From the NCBI RefSeq assembly GCF_020102855.1, contig NZ_JADHZD010000007.1, forward strand, positions 162,151-226,150: a stretch of DNA of 64,000 bases, written 5' to 3'. The stretch comes from Nocardioides lacusdianchii (GTDB lineage: Bacteria > Actinomycetota > Actinomycetes > Propionibacteriales > Nocardioidaceae). Every line of letters starts with the position of its first letter. Positions within the stretch are counted from its first letter, which is position 1. The position numbers and the translations under genes were made by a program. The notes beneath the pieces were generated by a model. The model did not search any database and was not told the DNA's origin. It was given only the letters and a program-made list of their open reading frames with translations. This document shows positions 10,973 to 19,369 of the stretch, one piece after another.

Positions 10973-11934
10973 CCGTTGGCTTGCTGGAGCGCCGCGAGGT
11001 TCTGCTGCATGAGAGCAACGTAGTCGGTGGCGCCGTCGTCATCGCCCGGTCCCTCGATCGGGTCCAGTACGGCGGTCTCGACGCCGGTGTCGGAGGCCAG
11101 GCTCTCGGCCATGGCGGGCGAGGCGAGCCGCTCGGAGAACACGGTGGTGATGCCCTCGCTGGCGATGAGCTCCTCCAGCTCGGCCAGGACGGCGGGGGTC
11201 GGCTCCGCGTCGGGGGTGAGGCCGGCGATCCCCTCGAAGTGCATGCCGTAGCGCTCGAGGTAGCCGAACGCCTCGTGGCTGACGACGACCGTGTCGCGCT
11301 CGCACGCAGCGAGGCCCTCGGTGAACTCGGCGTCGAGGTCCTCGAGCTCCGCGCGCAGCTCCTCGGCGTTGGCCCGGTACGTTGCCGCGCCGTCGGCGTC
11401 GACCTCGGCGAGGCCCTCCGCGACGGCGTCGGCCATGTCGGCCATCAGGAGGGGGTCCTGCCAGAAGTGCGGGTCGGTGTCGCCGTGGTCGTGGCCGTCG
11501 TCCTTGGAGTGCTCGTCCTCGGAGTGCTCGTCGTCGGAGCGCTCGTCCTCGTGGCCCTCGTGCTGCTCCTCGATCGAGCGGAGCTCGACAGCCTCCTCGG
11601 CGTCGACGAGCACGGCGTCCGAGACGTTCTCGACGGCCTCGTCGACCGCGGGCTGGAACTCGTGCTGGAAGACGACCACGTCGGCCTCGTCGAGGTCGGC
11701 CGTCTGGGAGATGCCGAGCTCGAGGTCGTGGGGCTCGCCGCCGGGCTGGGTCAGGTTGGTGACCTCCCAGTCATCGCCCGCCACCCGCTCCGTCACCCAG
11801 GCCAGCGGGTAGAACGCCGCCACGGCCTGGCGACCACTTCCAGACGCGTCGGCGTTCGTCGACCCGCATCCGGCAAGGAGGACGGAGGCGGTGACGATGC
11901 TGGCGAGGGGGACGAGGCGGGTGGAGAGCGACAT
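10966..11934 (-). CDS. znuA: Zinc-binding lipoprotein of the ZnuABC importer
   Basis: The extracellular zinc receptor, 322 residues, begins with a lipoprotein signal peptide ending in LLAGCGS. Cluster A-1 features are visible: the FYPLAWVTERVAGD start, a conserved PHDLE, a central Asp/Glu/His-rich loop (about residues 130-165, HEGHEDERSDDEHSEDEH) and DPHFWQDP after it. ATG 11934 lies inside a candidate Zur operator. The A-1 family also covers manganese receptors, but the His-rich loop and Zur neighbour favour zinc. Confidence 0.93.
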   Translation of the reverse strand: MSLSTRLVPLASIVTASVLLAGCGSTNADASGSGRQAVAAFYPLAWVTERVAGDDWEVTNLTQPGGEPHDLELGISQTADLDEADVVVFQHEFQPAVDEAVENVSDAVLVDAEEAVELRSIEEQHEGHEDERSDDEHSEDEHSKDDGHDHGDTDPHFWQDPLLMADMADAVAEGLAEVDADGAATYRANAEELRAELEDLDAEFTEGLAACERDTVVVSHEAFGYLERYGMHFEGIAGLTPDAEPTPAVLAELEELIASEGITTVFSERLASPAMAESLASDTGVETAVLDPIEGPGDDDGATDYVALMQQNLAALQQANGC

Positions 11935-11971
11935 GAGAACGATTCTCAGCAATGTTGAGAACCATTGTCAA
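11934..11971. promoter_or_regulatory. Two candidate Zur boxes in front of znuA
   Basis: TGAGAACGATTCTCA (11934-11948) is an inverted repeat with perfect 6-bp arms. TTGAGAACCATTGTCAA (11955-11971) is a second, imperfect one. They lie 6 bp apart between divergent znuA and the monooxygenase gene; the first overlaps the znuA start codon. Both resemble the AT-centred palindromes bound by actinobacterial Zur, and would let zinc-loaded Zur block znuABC and its own gene. Confidence 0.75.
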
Positions 11972-11997
11972 ACTGCGCGTGGTCGTACGCTGACCCC

Positions 11998-12327
11998 GTG
12001 CTCGTCGTCACCCGCCTCCGTACGCCCCGCCCCGACGCCGCTGCGGAGGACGAGCTGCGCCGCGGCCTGCTGCACGCCCTCGGAATCCTCGCGGCCAAGC
12101 CCGGCTACGTCGGGGGAGAGGTCGGCCGCAACGTGGACGACCCCGCGCTCTGGGTGCTCACCACGCGGTGGGAGAACGTCGGCTCCTACCGCCGTGCGCT
12201 CGGGTCCTTCGAGGGCAAGATGCACGTCCAGCCGCTGATGGTGCACGCCCTCGACGAGCCCAGCGCCTACGAGGTCGTCGAGGAGGGGACCGACCTCAAC
12301 GAGGCGCAGCCGCGGTCGATAGGGTGA
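11998..12327 (+). CDS. Antibiotic biosynthesis monooxygenase (ABM)-like protein
   Basis: A 109-residue protein with the ferredoxin-like ABM fold pattern: LVVTRLR strand, helix, KPGYVGGEVGRN strand, and a WVLTTRWENVGSYRRALGS segment followed by a PLM strand. Such small dimeric proteins are often heme- or quinone-related monooxygenases, but many have no known activity. GTG 11998 is chosen because an upstream start would overlap the Zur boxes. The gene is divergent from znuA and might share its operator region. Confidence 0.65.
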   Translation: MLVVTRLRTPRPDAAAEDELRRGLLHALGILAAKPGYVGGEVGRNVDDPALWVLTTRWENVGSYRRALGSFEGKMHVQPLMVHALDEPSAYEVVEEGTDLNEAQPRSIG

Positions 12328-12381
12328 GCGCTCGCCCCCACGAGCCGGCAGCCAGCCGGCGCGACCCGAAGGAACACCACC

Positions 12382-13782
12382 GTGGCCAAGCCCGCCCCCA
12401 CCGCCCTGGACAACGTCGTCTCCCTCGCCAAGCGCCGGGGTTTCGTCTACCCGTGCGGTGAGATCTACGGCGGCACCCGCTCCGCGTGGGACTACGGCCC
12501 GCTGGGCGTGGAGCTCAAGGAGAACATCAAGCGGCAGTGGTGGAAGTTCATGGTCACCCGTCGCGACGACGTCGTGGGCCTCGACTCCAGCGTCATCCTC
12601 CCGACGCGCACCTGGGAGGCCTCGGGCCACCTGAGCACCTTCAGCGACCCGCTGGTCGAGTGCCAGTCGTGCCACAAGCGCTTCCGCGAGGACCACCTCC
12701 AGGAGGACCACGCGGCCAAGAAGGGCATCGACGACCCCGACGACGTCGACATCAACGAGTCGGTCGCGTGCCCCAACTGCGGCACCCGCAACGCGTGGAC
12801 CGAGCCGCGCAACTTCAACATGATGCTCAAGACCTACCTCGGCGTCATCGAGGACGAGTCGGGCCTGCACTACCTGCGCCCCGAGACCGCGCAGGGCATC
12901 TTCCTCAACTTCGCCAACGTCGTCACGAGCAGCCGCCAGAAGCCGCCCTTCGGCATCGCCCAGATGGGCAAGAGCTTCCGCAACGAGATCACGCCCGGCA
13001 ACTTCATCTTCCGCACCCGCGAGTTCGAGCAGATGGAGATGGAGTTCTTCGTCAAGCCCGGCGAGGACGACGAGTGGTTCCGCTACTGGATCGAGGAGCG
13101 CACCCGCTGGTACGTCGACCTCGGCATCAACCCCGACAACCTGCGCCACTACGAGCACCCCACGGAGAAGCTGTCGCACTACTCCAAGGGCACGACCGAC
13201 ATCGAGTACCGCTTCGGGTTCTCGGGCCGTGACTTCGAGGAGCTCGAAGGCATCGCCAACCGCACCGACTTCGACCTCAAGCAGCACAGCGAGTTCTCCG
13301 GCAAGGACCTGTCCTACTACGACCAGGCCGCCGACGACCGCTACCTGCCCTACGTCATCGAGCCGGCCGCCGGCCTGACCCGCTCGCTGATGGCGTTCCT
13401 CATCGACGCCTACACCGAGGACGAGGCGCCCAACACCAAGGGCGGCGTCGACAAGCGCGTCGTGCTCAAGCTCGACCCGCGCCTCGCGCCGGTGAAGGTC
13501 GCCGTCCTGCCGCTGAGCCGCAACGCCGACCTCTCGCCCAAGGCCAAGGCGCTCGCGGCCGAGCTGCGCGAGAACTGGAACGTCGACTTCGACGACTCCG
13601 GCGCGATCGGTCGTCGCTACCGTCGCCAGGACGAGATCGGCACGCCCTACTGCGTCACGGTCGACTTCGAGACCCTCGACGACAACGCCGTCACGATCCG
13701 CGAGCGCGACACGATGGCCCAGGAGCGGGTCAGCCTCGAGGGCATCACGCGCTGGTTCGCGGAGAAGTTCGTCGGCTGCTGA
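12382..13782 (+). CDS. glyS: Glycyl-tRNA synthetase, eukaryotic/archaeal-like class II
   Basis: This 466-residue enzyme charges tRNA-Gly as an alpha2 dimer. Visible features are [23 protein letters not shown] at the start (shown in part as SAWDYGPLG), a zinc-ribbon pair CQSCH...CPNC, class II motif 2 [10 protein letters not shown], the FEQMEMEFF strand, motif 3 [11 protein letters not shown], and a C-terminal anticodon-binding domain ([10 protein letters not shown]). GTG 12382 has SD GAAGGA. A perfect 11-bp hairpin follows the stop. Confidence 0.96.
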   Translation: MAKPAPTALDNVVSLAKRRGFVYPCGEIYGGTRSAWDYGPLGVELKENIKRQWWKFMVTRRDDVVGLDSSVILPTRTWEASGHLSTFSDPLVECQSCHKRFREDHLQEDHAAKKGIDDPDDVDINESVACPNCGTRNAWTEPRNFNMMLKTYLGVIEDESGLHYLRPETAQGIFLNFANVVTSSRQKPPFGIAQMGKSFRNEITPGNFIFRTREFEQMEMEFFVKPGEDDEWFRYWIEERTRWYVDLGINPDNLRHYEHPTEKLSHYSKGTTDIEYRFGFSGRDFEELEGIANRTDFDLKQHSEFSGKDLSYYDQAADDRYLPYVIEPAAGLTRSLMAFLIDAYTEDEAPNTKGGVDKRVVLKLDPRLAPVKVAVLPLSRNADLSPKAKALAAELRENWNVDFDDSGAIGRRYRRQDEIGTPYCVTVDFETLDDNAVTIRERDTMAQERVSLEGITRWFAEKFVGC

Positions 13783-13793
13783 CCGCCGGTCGG

Positions 13794-13829
13794 GACGTAC
13801 GCCGTCCGGCGACCCGGGCGGCGTACGTC
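13794..13829 (+). terminator. Hairpin terminator after glyS
   Basis: GACGTACGCCG (13794-13804) pairs perfectly with CGGCGTACGTC (13819-13829) around a 14-nt GC-rich loop, 11 nt after the glyS stop. No U-tract follows, as is usual in actinobacteria. Confidence 0.65.
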
Positions 13830-13845
13830 GTGCCACGATGACGTC

Positions 13846-14478
13846 ATGTGGCGTGCCCCGATCCCCGTGCCGGTCGCGGGCGCGTTCCTCGCCCTCGCGC
13901 TGACGGGGTGCACGGGGTCCGGCAGCGCTCCGGACGCCGCCGATCCTCCGGCGACCTCCGCTGCGGTCGAGGCCACCGGGACCGAGCCCGGCACGCAGCT
14001 GGGCTTCGGTGAGCCCGCGACGCTGGTGTGGCAGCCCACCGCCGACCTCACCGGTGAGCTGGAGCTGAGCGTGGAGTCCGTGGTCGAGCCGCGGGCGTCG
14101 GTCTTCGACGGCTGGCTGCGTGACGACACCATGGCCGGCTCGCGTGCCTACTTCGTACGCGTGCGGATGGCCAACACTGGCGAGTCCGATCTTGCAGGCC
14201 AGGCCGTGCCGCTCTACCTCCGCGACGACGGCGGCACCCTCGGCGCCCCCTGGACGCTCGGCGGCGACTTCACCGCCTGCCAGAGCGGACCGCTCCCCAC
14301 GCCGTTCGCCGCGGGCGCGGAGGAGCAGATGTGCCTGGTCTACCTCGTGCCGGACCGGGGCCGCATCCGCGACCTCGTCTTCGAGCCCACTGAGGGCTAC
14401 GACCCGATCGTGTGGACCGGCGAGGTCGAGGAGCGGTCGGGCAGGAAGGCGAACGACAAGCAGGGGCGCGGCGGCTGA
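13846..14478 (+). CDS. Secreted lipoprotein of unknown function
   Basis: The 210-residue protein starts with a signal peptide ending in the lipobox LALTGC, then a Ser/Ala/Pro-rich linker. The mature domain (about residues 60-190) looks like an all-beta, DUF4352/TRX-like extracellular domain: it has an YFVRVRMANTGES strand pair and two Cys residues (TACQSG, EQMCLVYLV). I do not recognise a specific family. It stands alone between glyS and dusB. Confidence 0.6.
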   Translation: MWRAPIPVPVAGAFLALALTGCTGSGSAPDAADPPATSAAVEATGTEPGTQLGFGEPATLVWQPTADLTGELELSVESVVEPRASVFDGWLRDDTMAGSRAYFVRVRMANTGESDLAGQAVPLYLRDDGGTLGAPWTLGGDFTACQSGPLPTPFAAGAEEQMCLVYLVPDRGRIRDLVFEPTEGYDPIVWTGEVEERSGRKANDKQGRGG

Positions 14479-14515
14479 TTTGGGGTCGTGCCGTGCCCGG
14501 TTCGACAATGGGGGC

Positions 14516-15655
14516 ATGAGCGCCGTGCCCACCTCCTTGACGCTGGGTCCGCTGCGCGTCGAGACCCCGGTCGTGCTGGCCCCGATGGCCGGCATCACCA
14601 ACGCCGCCTACCGCCGCCTCTGCGCCGAGCAGGGTGCCGGCCTCTACGTCAGCGAGATGATCACCAGCCGCGGTCTGGTCGAGGGCGACGAGACCACCCA
14701 GAAGATGCTCGTGTTCGACGAGCTCGAGACGGTGCGCTCGGTGCAGCTCTACGGCAGCGACCCGGTCTACATCGGCAAGGCCGTCGAGATCCTCTGCGCC
14801 GACCACGGCGTGGCGCACGTCGACCTCAACTTCGGCTGCCCGGTGCCCAAGGTGACCCGTAAGGGCGGCGGGGGAGCGCTGCCGTGGAAGCGGGGCCTGC
14901 TCGGGGAGATCCTCACGGCCGCGGTCGCCGCCGCAGCGCCGTACGACGTCCCGGTGACGATGAAGACCCGCAAGGGCCTCGACGACGACCACCTGACCTA
15001 CCTCGACGCGGGCCGCATCGCGCAGGAGACGGGCGTCGCCGCCATCGCACTGCACGGCCGCACCGTCCAGCAGGCCTACTCCGGTGAGGCCGACTGGGAC
15101 GCCATCGCGCGCCTGGTCGACCACGTGGACATCCCGGTCCTCGGCAACGGCGACATCTGGGAGGCCGCCGACGCGCTGCGCATGGTCGAGCAGACCGGCG
15201 CCGCCGGGGTGGTCGTCGGACGGGGCTGCCTCGGCCGGCCGTGGCTGTTCCGCGACCTGGCCGCCGCCTTCCACGGCGAGGACGTGGCGACGCTGCCCAC
15301 CCTCGGCGAGGTGCGCACGATGATGCGTCGGCACGCCGAGCTGTTGTCGGAGCACATGGGGGAGGAGCGCGGCTGCAAGGAGTTCCGCAAGCACGTCACC
15401 TGGTACCTCAAGGGGTTCCCGGCCGGTGGCGAGATGCGCCACCAGCTGGCCCTGATCGACTCGCTGGCCGCCCTCGACGAGCTGCTGGACGGACTCGACG
15501 GCGACGCGCCGTTCCCCGAGCGGGAGCTCGGCACGCCGCGCGGACGGCAGGGCGCGCCGCGCAAGAGGGTCGTGCTCCCCGAGGGCTGGCTCGACGACAC
15601 CGACGGTCGCGGTGCGCACCTGCGCGAGGACGCGGACGAGACCACCGGAGGGTGA
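14516..15655 (+). CDS. dusB: tRNA-dihydrouridine synthase (DusB family)
   Basis: This FMN enzyme reduces uridine to dihydrouridine in tRNA D-loops. The 379-residue protein has the barrel start PVVLAPMAGITNAAYRRLC, the catalytic-Cys motif LNFGCPVPKVTRKGGGGAL, the ALHGRTVQQAYSG strand and the phosphate-binding NGDIW...VVVGRGCLGRPW. The family is certain; the DusB label follows the actinobacterial naming convention. ATG 14516 has a GGGGG run just upstream. Confidence 0.93.
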   Translation: MSAVPTSLTLGPLRVETPVVLAPMAGITNAAYRRLCAEQGAGLYVSEMITSRGLVEGDETTQKMLVFDELETVRSVQLYGSDPVYIGKAVEILCADHGVAHVDLNFGCPVPKVTRKGGGGALPWKRGLLGEILTAAVAAAAPYDVPVTMKTRKGLDDDHLTYLDAGRIAQETGVAAIALHGRTVQQAYSGEADWDAIARLVDHVDIPVLGNGDIWEAADALRMVEQTGAAGVVVGRGCLGRPWLFRDLAAAFHGEDVATLPTLGEVRTMMRRHAELLSEHMGEERGCKEFRKHVTWYLKGFPAGGEMRHQLALIDSLAALDELLDGLDGDAPFPERELGTPRGRQGAPRKRVVLPEGWLDDTDGRGAHLREDADETTGG

Positions 15656-15773
15656 TCCGCACGGCCGCGTGGACCTCCGGACCACGTGATCGGTGTCTCG
15701 TGAGCCGGAACACGCCGAAATTTGCTGTGGGAGATTGGGACAGCCGCCAAATCCTGTGCTTCACTCGATGATC

Positions 15774-15824
15774 GCGTCGGCGTGGGCACGAGGTCTTCCC
15801 CCGCAACACCTCGTGGATCGACGC
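15774..15824 (+). promoter_or_regulatory. Structured 5' leader of the secreted cell-wall-type gene
   Basis: The 200-bp leader (15656-15858) contains a two-tier hairpin: GCGTCG (15774-15779) with CGACGC (15819-15824), enclosing the perfect 8-bp helix CACGAGGT (15787-15794)/ACCTCGTG (15808-15815). Just 3' of it is CCGTCAGCAACC, reminiscent of the CCGTCAGCTAACC end of c-di-AMP (ydaO) riboswitches, which often precede actinobacterial cell-wall hydrolase genes. The GGGGTGAATC hallmark is not seen, so riboswitch identity is only a possibility. Confidence 0.4.
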
Positions 15825-15858
15825 AGTCCCCCGTCAGCAACCGCAAAGGATCAGCGCT

Positions 15859-16800
15859 GTGGCTCATCATCGCCACAAGCGGGAAACCCCTGCTAGCAAC
15901 ACCCGCCCGTCCCGCCTCTCCCGCTCCGTCCTGGTGTCGGCACCGCTCGCCGTCGTGGCGACCATGTCCGCCGTGACCATGGGTGTGCTGGGTGCGGAGC
16001 CGGAGACCCCCGACACCAACCTCCTGGCCTCGTCCACGACGTCGCAGTCGATCTCGAGCGCGAGCTCCGCCTCCGACCTCGGCGCCGGCGCCGGTTCCGG
16101 CGGTGCGGCGCCGCGCGGTCGCGACGAGATCGTGTCGCGCTCGCAGATCCGCACCGCGGCCAAGGCCGAGGCTGCTGCCCGCAAGGACATCAGCGTCGAC
16201 CGCCAGGCCCGCCGCCTGGCCAAGAAGGTCGACAACGGCCTGTGGACCACCGAGGCCCTCAACCTCTGGGACGGCCCGGGCGAGAAGGCCAAGAAGCTCG
16301 GCGTGATCGACCCGCTCACGAAGGTCTCGGTCACCGGCCGACGCCAGTTGGATCGGGCCCAGATCGTCCTGGACGGTCAGTCCCGTTGGGTCACGGCCGC
16401 CTATCTCGCCGAGAGCAAGCCTGAGCCCCAACCGACCGGTCCGACTCTGGGCGGCTCCTGCTCCAACGGCACCTCAGCAGGCGGCGCTGGTGTCAACATC
16501 CAGAAGGTCCATGCGGCCGTCTGTGCCAACTGGCCCTCGATCACGACCTACGGCACTCTCCGTGGTGGTGGCGGCGATCACCCGCTCGGCCGTGCTGTGG
16601 ACATCATGGTCGGGGGCTCGACCGGGTGGGAGGTAGCCGAATTCGTGCGCGCCAACGCTGCTGCGCTCGGCGTCAACTACGTGATCCACGCACAGAACAT
16701 CTGGTCGGGACAGCGTTCGGCCGAGGGCTGGCGATCGATGGCCGACCGCGGGTCGTCGACGGCCAACCACTACGACCACGTGCACGTGTCGACGTACTGA
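15859..16800 (+). CDS. Secreted SH3-like / peptidoglycan-associated C-terminal domain protein
   Basis: A 313-residue exported protein. The N-terminus is basic with a His/Lys/Arg stretch, then a hydrophobic signal segment (about residues 24-50). Next are a Ser/Ala-rich linker, a coiled Lys/Ala-rich part, an SH3-like module (LNLWDGPGEKAKKLGVI to SRWVTAAYL), and a C-terminal domain with CSNG...HAAVCANWP, GGGGDHPLGRAVDIMV and NHYDHVHVS. The HxxxxAxDIM and DHVHVS motifs match the metal-binding core of secreted VanY/MepA-like (ARB-07466-type) domains. It likely acts on the cell wall; enzymatic activity is unproven. Confidence 0.72.
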   Translation: MAHHRHKRETPASNTRPSRLSRSVLVSAPLAVVATMSAVTMGVLGAEPETPDTNLLASSTTSQSISSASSASDLGAGAGSGGAAPRGRDEIVSRSQIRTAAKAEAAARKDISVDRQARRLAKKVDNGLWTTEALNLWDGPGEKAKKLGVIDPLTKVSVTGRRQLDRAQIVLDGQSRWVTAAYLAESKPEPQPTGPTLGGSCSNGTSAGGAGVNIQKVHAAVCANWPSITTYGTLRGGGGDHPLGRAVDIMVGGSTGWEVAEFVRANAAALGVNYVIHAQNIWSGQRSAEGWRSMADRGSSTANHYDHVHVSTY

Positions 16801-16853
16801 GGTCCGGAGCGGTGCGCATCCGCATCCGGGGCGCTCGCTAGGGTGGGCGGTCG

Positions 16854-18125
16854 ATGAGCATCGAGGACCTGTACGACGACGCTGCGCGCGAGCGCATCGT
16901 CGCCGAGCCCCCCAAGAGGGTGGACGCGCCGGTGCGGCTGGCGTTCGAGCGCGACCGGGCTCGCGTGGTGCACGCGGCGGCCTCGCGCCGGCTCGCGGCC
17001 AAGACGCAGGTGGTCGGTCCGCAGACCGACGACTTCGTCCGCAACCGGCTCACCCACAGCCTCGAGGTCGCCCAGGTCGCGCGCGACCTCGCCCGCGCCC
17101 TCGGCACGCACCCCGACATCACGGAGACCGCGGCGCTGGCCCACGACATGGGCCACCCGCCGTTCGGCCACAACGGCGAGCGGGTGCTGGCCGAGTTGAG
17201 CGCTGGGTGCGGGGGCTTCGAGGGCAACGCCCAGACGCTGCGGCTGCTGACCCGCCTGGAGTCCAAGACCTTCGACTCCGACGGGCGCTCGGTGGGCCTC
17301 AACCTCACCCGGGCCACGCTCGACGCCTGCACGAAGTACCCCTGGTCCCGCGAGGCGGCCACCGGCCCCCACGGGGTCCACGCCGACGGGACACCGCGGG
17401 TGGTGGTGAAGTTCGGCGTCTATGACGACGACCGCCCCGTCTTCGACTGGCTGCGCACCGGGATCGAGGGTCGCCGGCGCTGCCTGGAGGCGCAGGTCAT
17501 GGACCTCGCCGACGACGTCGCCTACTCGGTGCACGACGTGGAGGACGGGATCGTCGCGGGCCGCCTCGACCTGACCAGGCTCGACCGCGACGCCCTCTGG
17601 GAAACCGTCCGGTCGTGGTACCTCCCCGGCCTCGACGACGACGCGCTCGACGCGGCTCTCGCCGACCTGCGGTCCGTCACGAGTTGGCCGCAGACGCCGT
17701 ACGACGGCAGCAGGCGCAGCCTGGCCGCGATCAAGAACCTCACCAGCGACCTCGTCGGCCGCTTCTGCGGCAGCGTTCAGGAGGCGACCCTCGCCGCCTC
17801 GAACGGCGCGCCGCCAGTGCGCCACCGCGCCGACCTGGTCGTGCCGTCCCGCACGGAGGCCGAGATCGGGGTGCTCAAGGGCATCGCCGCCCACTACGTC
17901 ATGCAGGCCGACGACCGGGTGAGCCTCATGCAGCGCCAGCGAGAGCTGGTGGCCGAGCTCGTCGAGGGGATGTGGGCGCGCGGTGTCGACGCCCTCGACC
18001 CGGTATTCGTCGACGACTGGCAGCAGGCCGATGACGACGCGGCGAGACGCCGCGTCGTCATCGACCAGGTCGCCTCGCTCACCGACGCCAGCGCGATCGC
18101 GCGCCACGCCGGACTGAGCGGCTGA
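16854..18125 (+). CDS. dgt: Deoxyguanosinetriphosphate triphosphohydrolase-like HD protein
   Basis: The 423-residue protein hydrolyses dNTPs to nucleosides and triphosphate. The HD-domain metal ligands are in RLTHSLEVAQ (first His) and ALAHDMGHPPFGHNGE (His-Asp and following His), with a later Asp in DLADDVAYSVHDVEDG. The length and C-terminal region fit the dgt family. It lies two genes upstream of dnaG's neighbourhood, a common actinobacterial layout (dgt-dnaG). Confidence 0.92.
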   Translation: MSIEDLYDDAARERIVAEPPKRVDAPVRLAFERDRARVVHAAASRRLAAKTQVVGPQTDDFVRNRLTHSLEVAQVARDLARALGTHPDITETAALAHDMGHPPFGHNGERVLAELSAGCGGFEGNAQTLRLLTRLESKTFDSDGRSVGLNLTRATLDACTKYPWSREAATGPHGVHADGTPRVVVKFGVYDDDRPVFDWLRTGIEGRRRCLEAQVMDLADDVAYSVHDVEDGIVAGRLDLTRLDRDALWETVRSWYLPGLDDDALDAALADLRSVTSWPQTPYDGSRRSLAAIKNLTSDLVGRFCGSVQEATLAASNGAPPVRHRADLVVPSRTEAEIGVLKGIAAHYVMQADDRVSLMQRQRELVAELVEGMWARGVDALDPVFVDDWQQADDDAARRRVVIDQVASLTDASAIARHAGLSG

Positions 18126-18139
18126 CGCCGGTCATCGCT

Positions 18140-18175
18140 GGTCGAGTAGCGAGCGCCAGCGAGCGTATCGAGACC
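18140..18175. repeat. REP-like palindrome
   Basis: A 36-bp near-perfect palindrome beginning GGTCGAGTAGCGAGCGC and ending GAGCGTATCGAGACC, in the gap after dgt. It belongs to the same family as the repeat at 7808-7923 and probably also works as a bidirectional terminator between the converging genes. Confidence 0.75.
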
Positions 18176-18189
18176 CGCCCGGCCTGCTG

Positions 18190-18549
18190 CTACGGCAGGT
18201 CGCCCTGCGGGTAGGGGTTGTCCTGGCGCGCGGTGCTCTCGGGGTGCAGCTGGTCCTCGAGGTCCGAGCGGTGACCGCCGTTGCCCGACGGCGTCACCTT
18301 GTCGGCAGCCGCGCTGGCGGCTCCCGACGCGGCGCCCGCCGCCGTACCTGCTGCGGAGACGACGGCGTCCTTGACGCCGGGTGCCTTCTCCTTGGCGAGG
18401 TCGGCCGCCTGCGTCGCCTTCTCCTGGACCCGCGGGTCTTCCTTGACGCGCGTTGCGGTCCGCTTGATCTGGTCGTACCTCTCCCGCCCGGCTCGGGCGC
18501 CGAGCACGTAGCCGACACCTCCGGCGATGAGCAGCATGAGCTTCTTCAT
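18190..18549 (-). CDS. Small YtxH-like membrane-anchored protein
   Basis: A 119-residue protein that opens with an N-terminal membrane segment carrying MLLIAGGVGYVLGARAGRERY, typical of actinobacterial YtxH-like anchors (shown in part as GYVLGARAGRERY). This is followed by Lys/Ala-rich helix and a Gly/Ala low-complexity stretch, with a hydrophilic acidic tail. Function unknown. It is the last of three minus-strand small envelope genes. Confidence 0.6.
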   Translation of the reverse strand: MKKLMLLIAGGVGYVLGARAGRERYDQIKRTATRVKEDPRVQEKATQAADLAKEKAPGVKDAVVSAAGTAAGAASGAASAAADKVTPSGNGGHRSDLEDQLHPESTARQDNPYPQGDLP

Positions 18550-18578
18550 GGTGGTTCTCCCTTCCCGGGAACGAGTGG

Positions 18579-18830
18579 TCAGTGGGTGCGGCGACGGCGC
18601 CAGAGCAGGAGCACGACGGCCATCGCCACGAGCGAGCCCGCGGCGCCGAGCACTTCGGGGCGCGGACTGCCGGAGTCGGTGGTGGCGGAGTCCTTGAGGT
18701 CCGCCACCTTCTGGCGTGCCTGGGACTTCACGTCCAGCTTGGCGGCGAGCTCGTCGACGGTGCCGGCGAGGCGTGCGCGCTGGAGCTCGATCTCGGCCTC
18801 GATCTGCTCGGGGGTGCGGGTGTCAGCCAT
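18579..18830 (-). CDS. DUF3618-type small membrane protein
   Basis: An 83-residue protein with the DUF3618 pattern: N-terminal helix TPEQIEAEIELQRARLAGTV, then an amphipathic LAAKLDVKSQARQ segment and a single C-terminal membrane helix ending in RRRR. Its start overlaps the stop of the upstream holin-like gene by 8 nt, indicating coupling. Role unknown. Confidence 0.7.
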   Translation of the reverse strand: MADTRTPEQIEAEIELQRARLAGTVDELAAKLDVKSQARQKVADLKDSATTDSGSPRPEVLGAAGSLVAMAVVLLLWRRRRTH

Positions 18831-19230
18831 GGTGGTCTCCCTTGACGGTCGCGATGTCGTCCTTGATGCCTTGGATCGCCTTCTCGGGCGCTGCGGGCGT
18901 GGCCTCGGAGACCTTGTTCTTCCCTACGAGCCCGGCCACGGCCGCTCCGGCGAGCAGCACCAGCGCGACGATGAGCGCTGCGAGCCAGGCGTCGACGACG
19001 TTGGCCAGGCCCAGGACGGCCGTCGCGACCAGCGTGCCGAGACCGAGGAACGCCAGCAGCCCGGCGACGCTGAACATCCCGATCCCGATGCCTGCGCGCT
19101 TCCCCTTCTGTGCGACCTCGGCCTGCGCGAGACGGATCTCGGAGCGGACCAGGTCGGGGATCTGCTGGGAGAGCTGGTGGACGAGGGCACCGAGGGTCTG
19201 ACTCTCCGGCGCTCCGTGCTGTTGAGTCAT
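18823..19230 (-). CDS. Phage-holin superfamily III-like membrane protein (DUF1469-type)
   Basis: A 135-residue protein with an N-terminal hydrophilic helix (LGALVHQLSQQIPDLVRSEI) and two closely spaced membrane helices (GMFSVAGLLAFLGLGTLVA and AALIVALVLLAGAAVAGL), as in the actinobacterial holin superfamily III. Members are chromosomal and not clearly lytic. It heads a three-gene operon with the DUF3618 and YtxH-like genes. Confidence 0.7.
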   Translation of the reverse strand: MTQQHGAPESQTLGALVHQLSQQIPDLVRSEIRLAQAEVAQKGKRAGIGIGMFSVAGLLAFLGLGTLVATAVLGLANVVDAWLAALIVALVLLAGAAVAGLVGKNKVSEATPAAPEKAIQGIKDDIATVKGDHHG

Positions 19231-19369
19231 GTCCCGACCATGGCAGTCCTCGGCGCGGTGACCAACCCCGCGCCCGCCCGAAGGGGTGGCGGTCCGCGGG
19301 GACGGGCGCCTGCGCGCCCATGTGGAGACTCGGCGTCGGCGGTGGGCGCACGCCCGTAGACTCCCCGGC

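Noticed and set aside
11968..14601. 877-residue minus-strand ORF over glyS
   Set aside because: Composition is repetitive Val/Gly/Leu/Arg typical of antisense frames in GC-rich DNA; it covers the well-supported glyS and a lipoprotein gene on the other strand.
15656..15858. Definite c-di-AMP riboswitch
   Set aside because: Only part of the 3' consensus is recognisable and the GGGGTGAATC hallmark is missing, so it is listed as a possible regulatory leader only.
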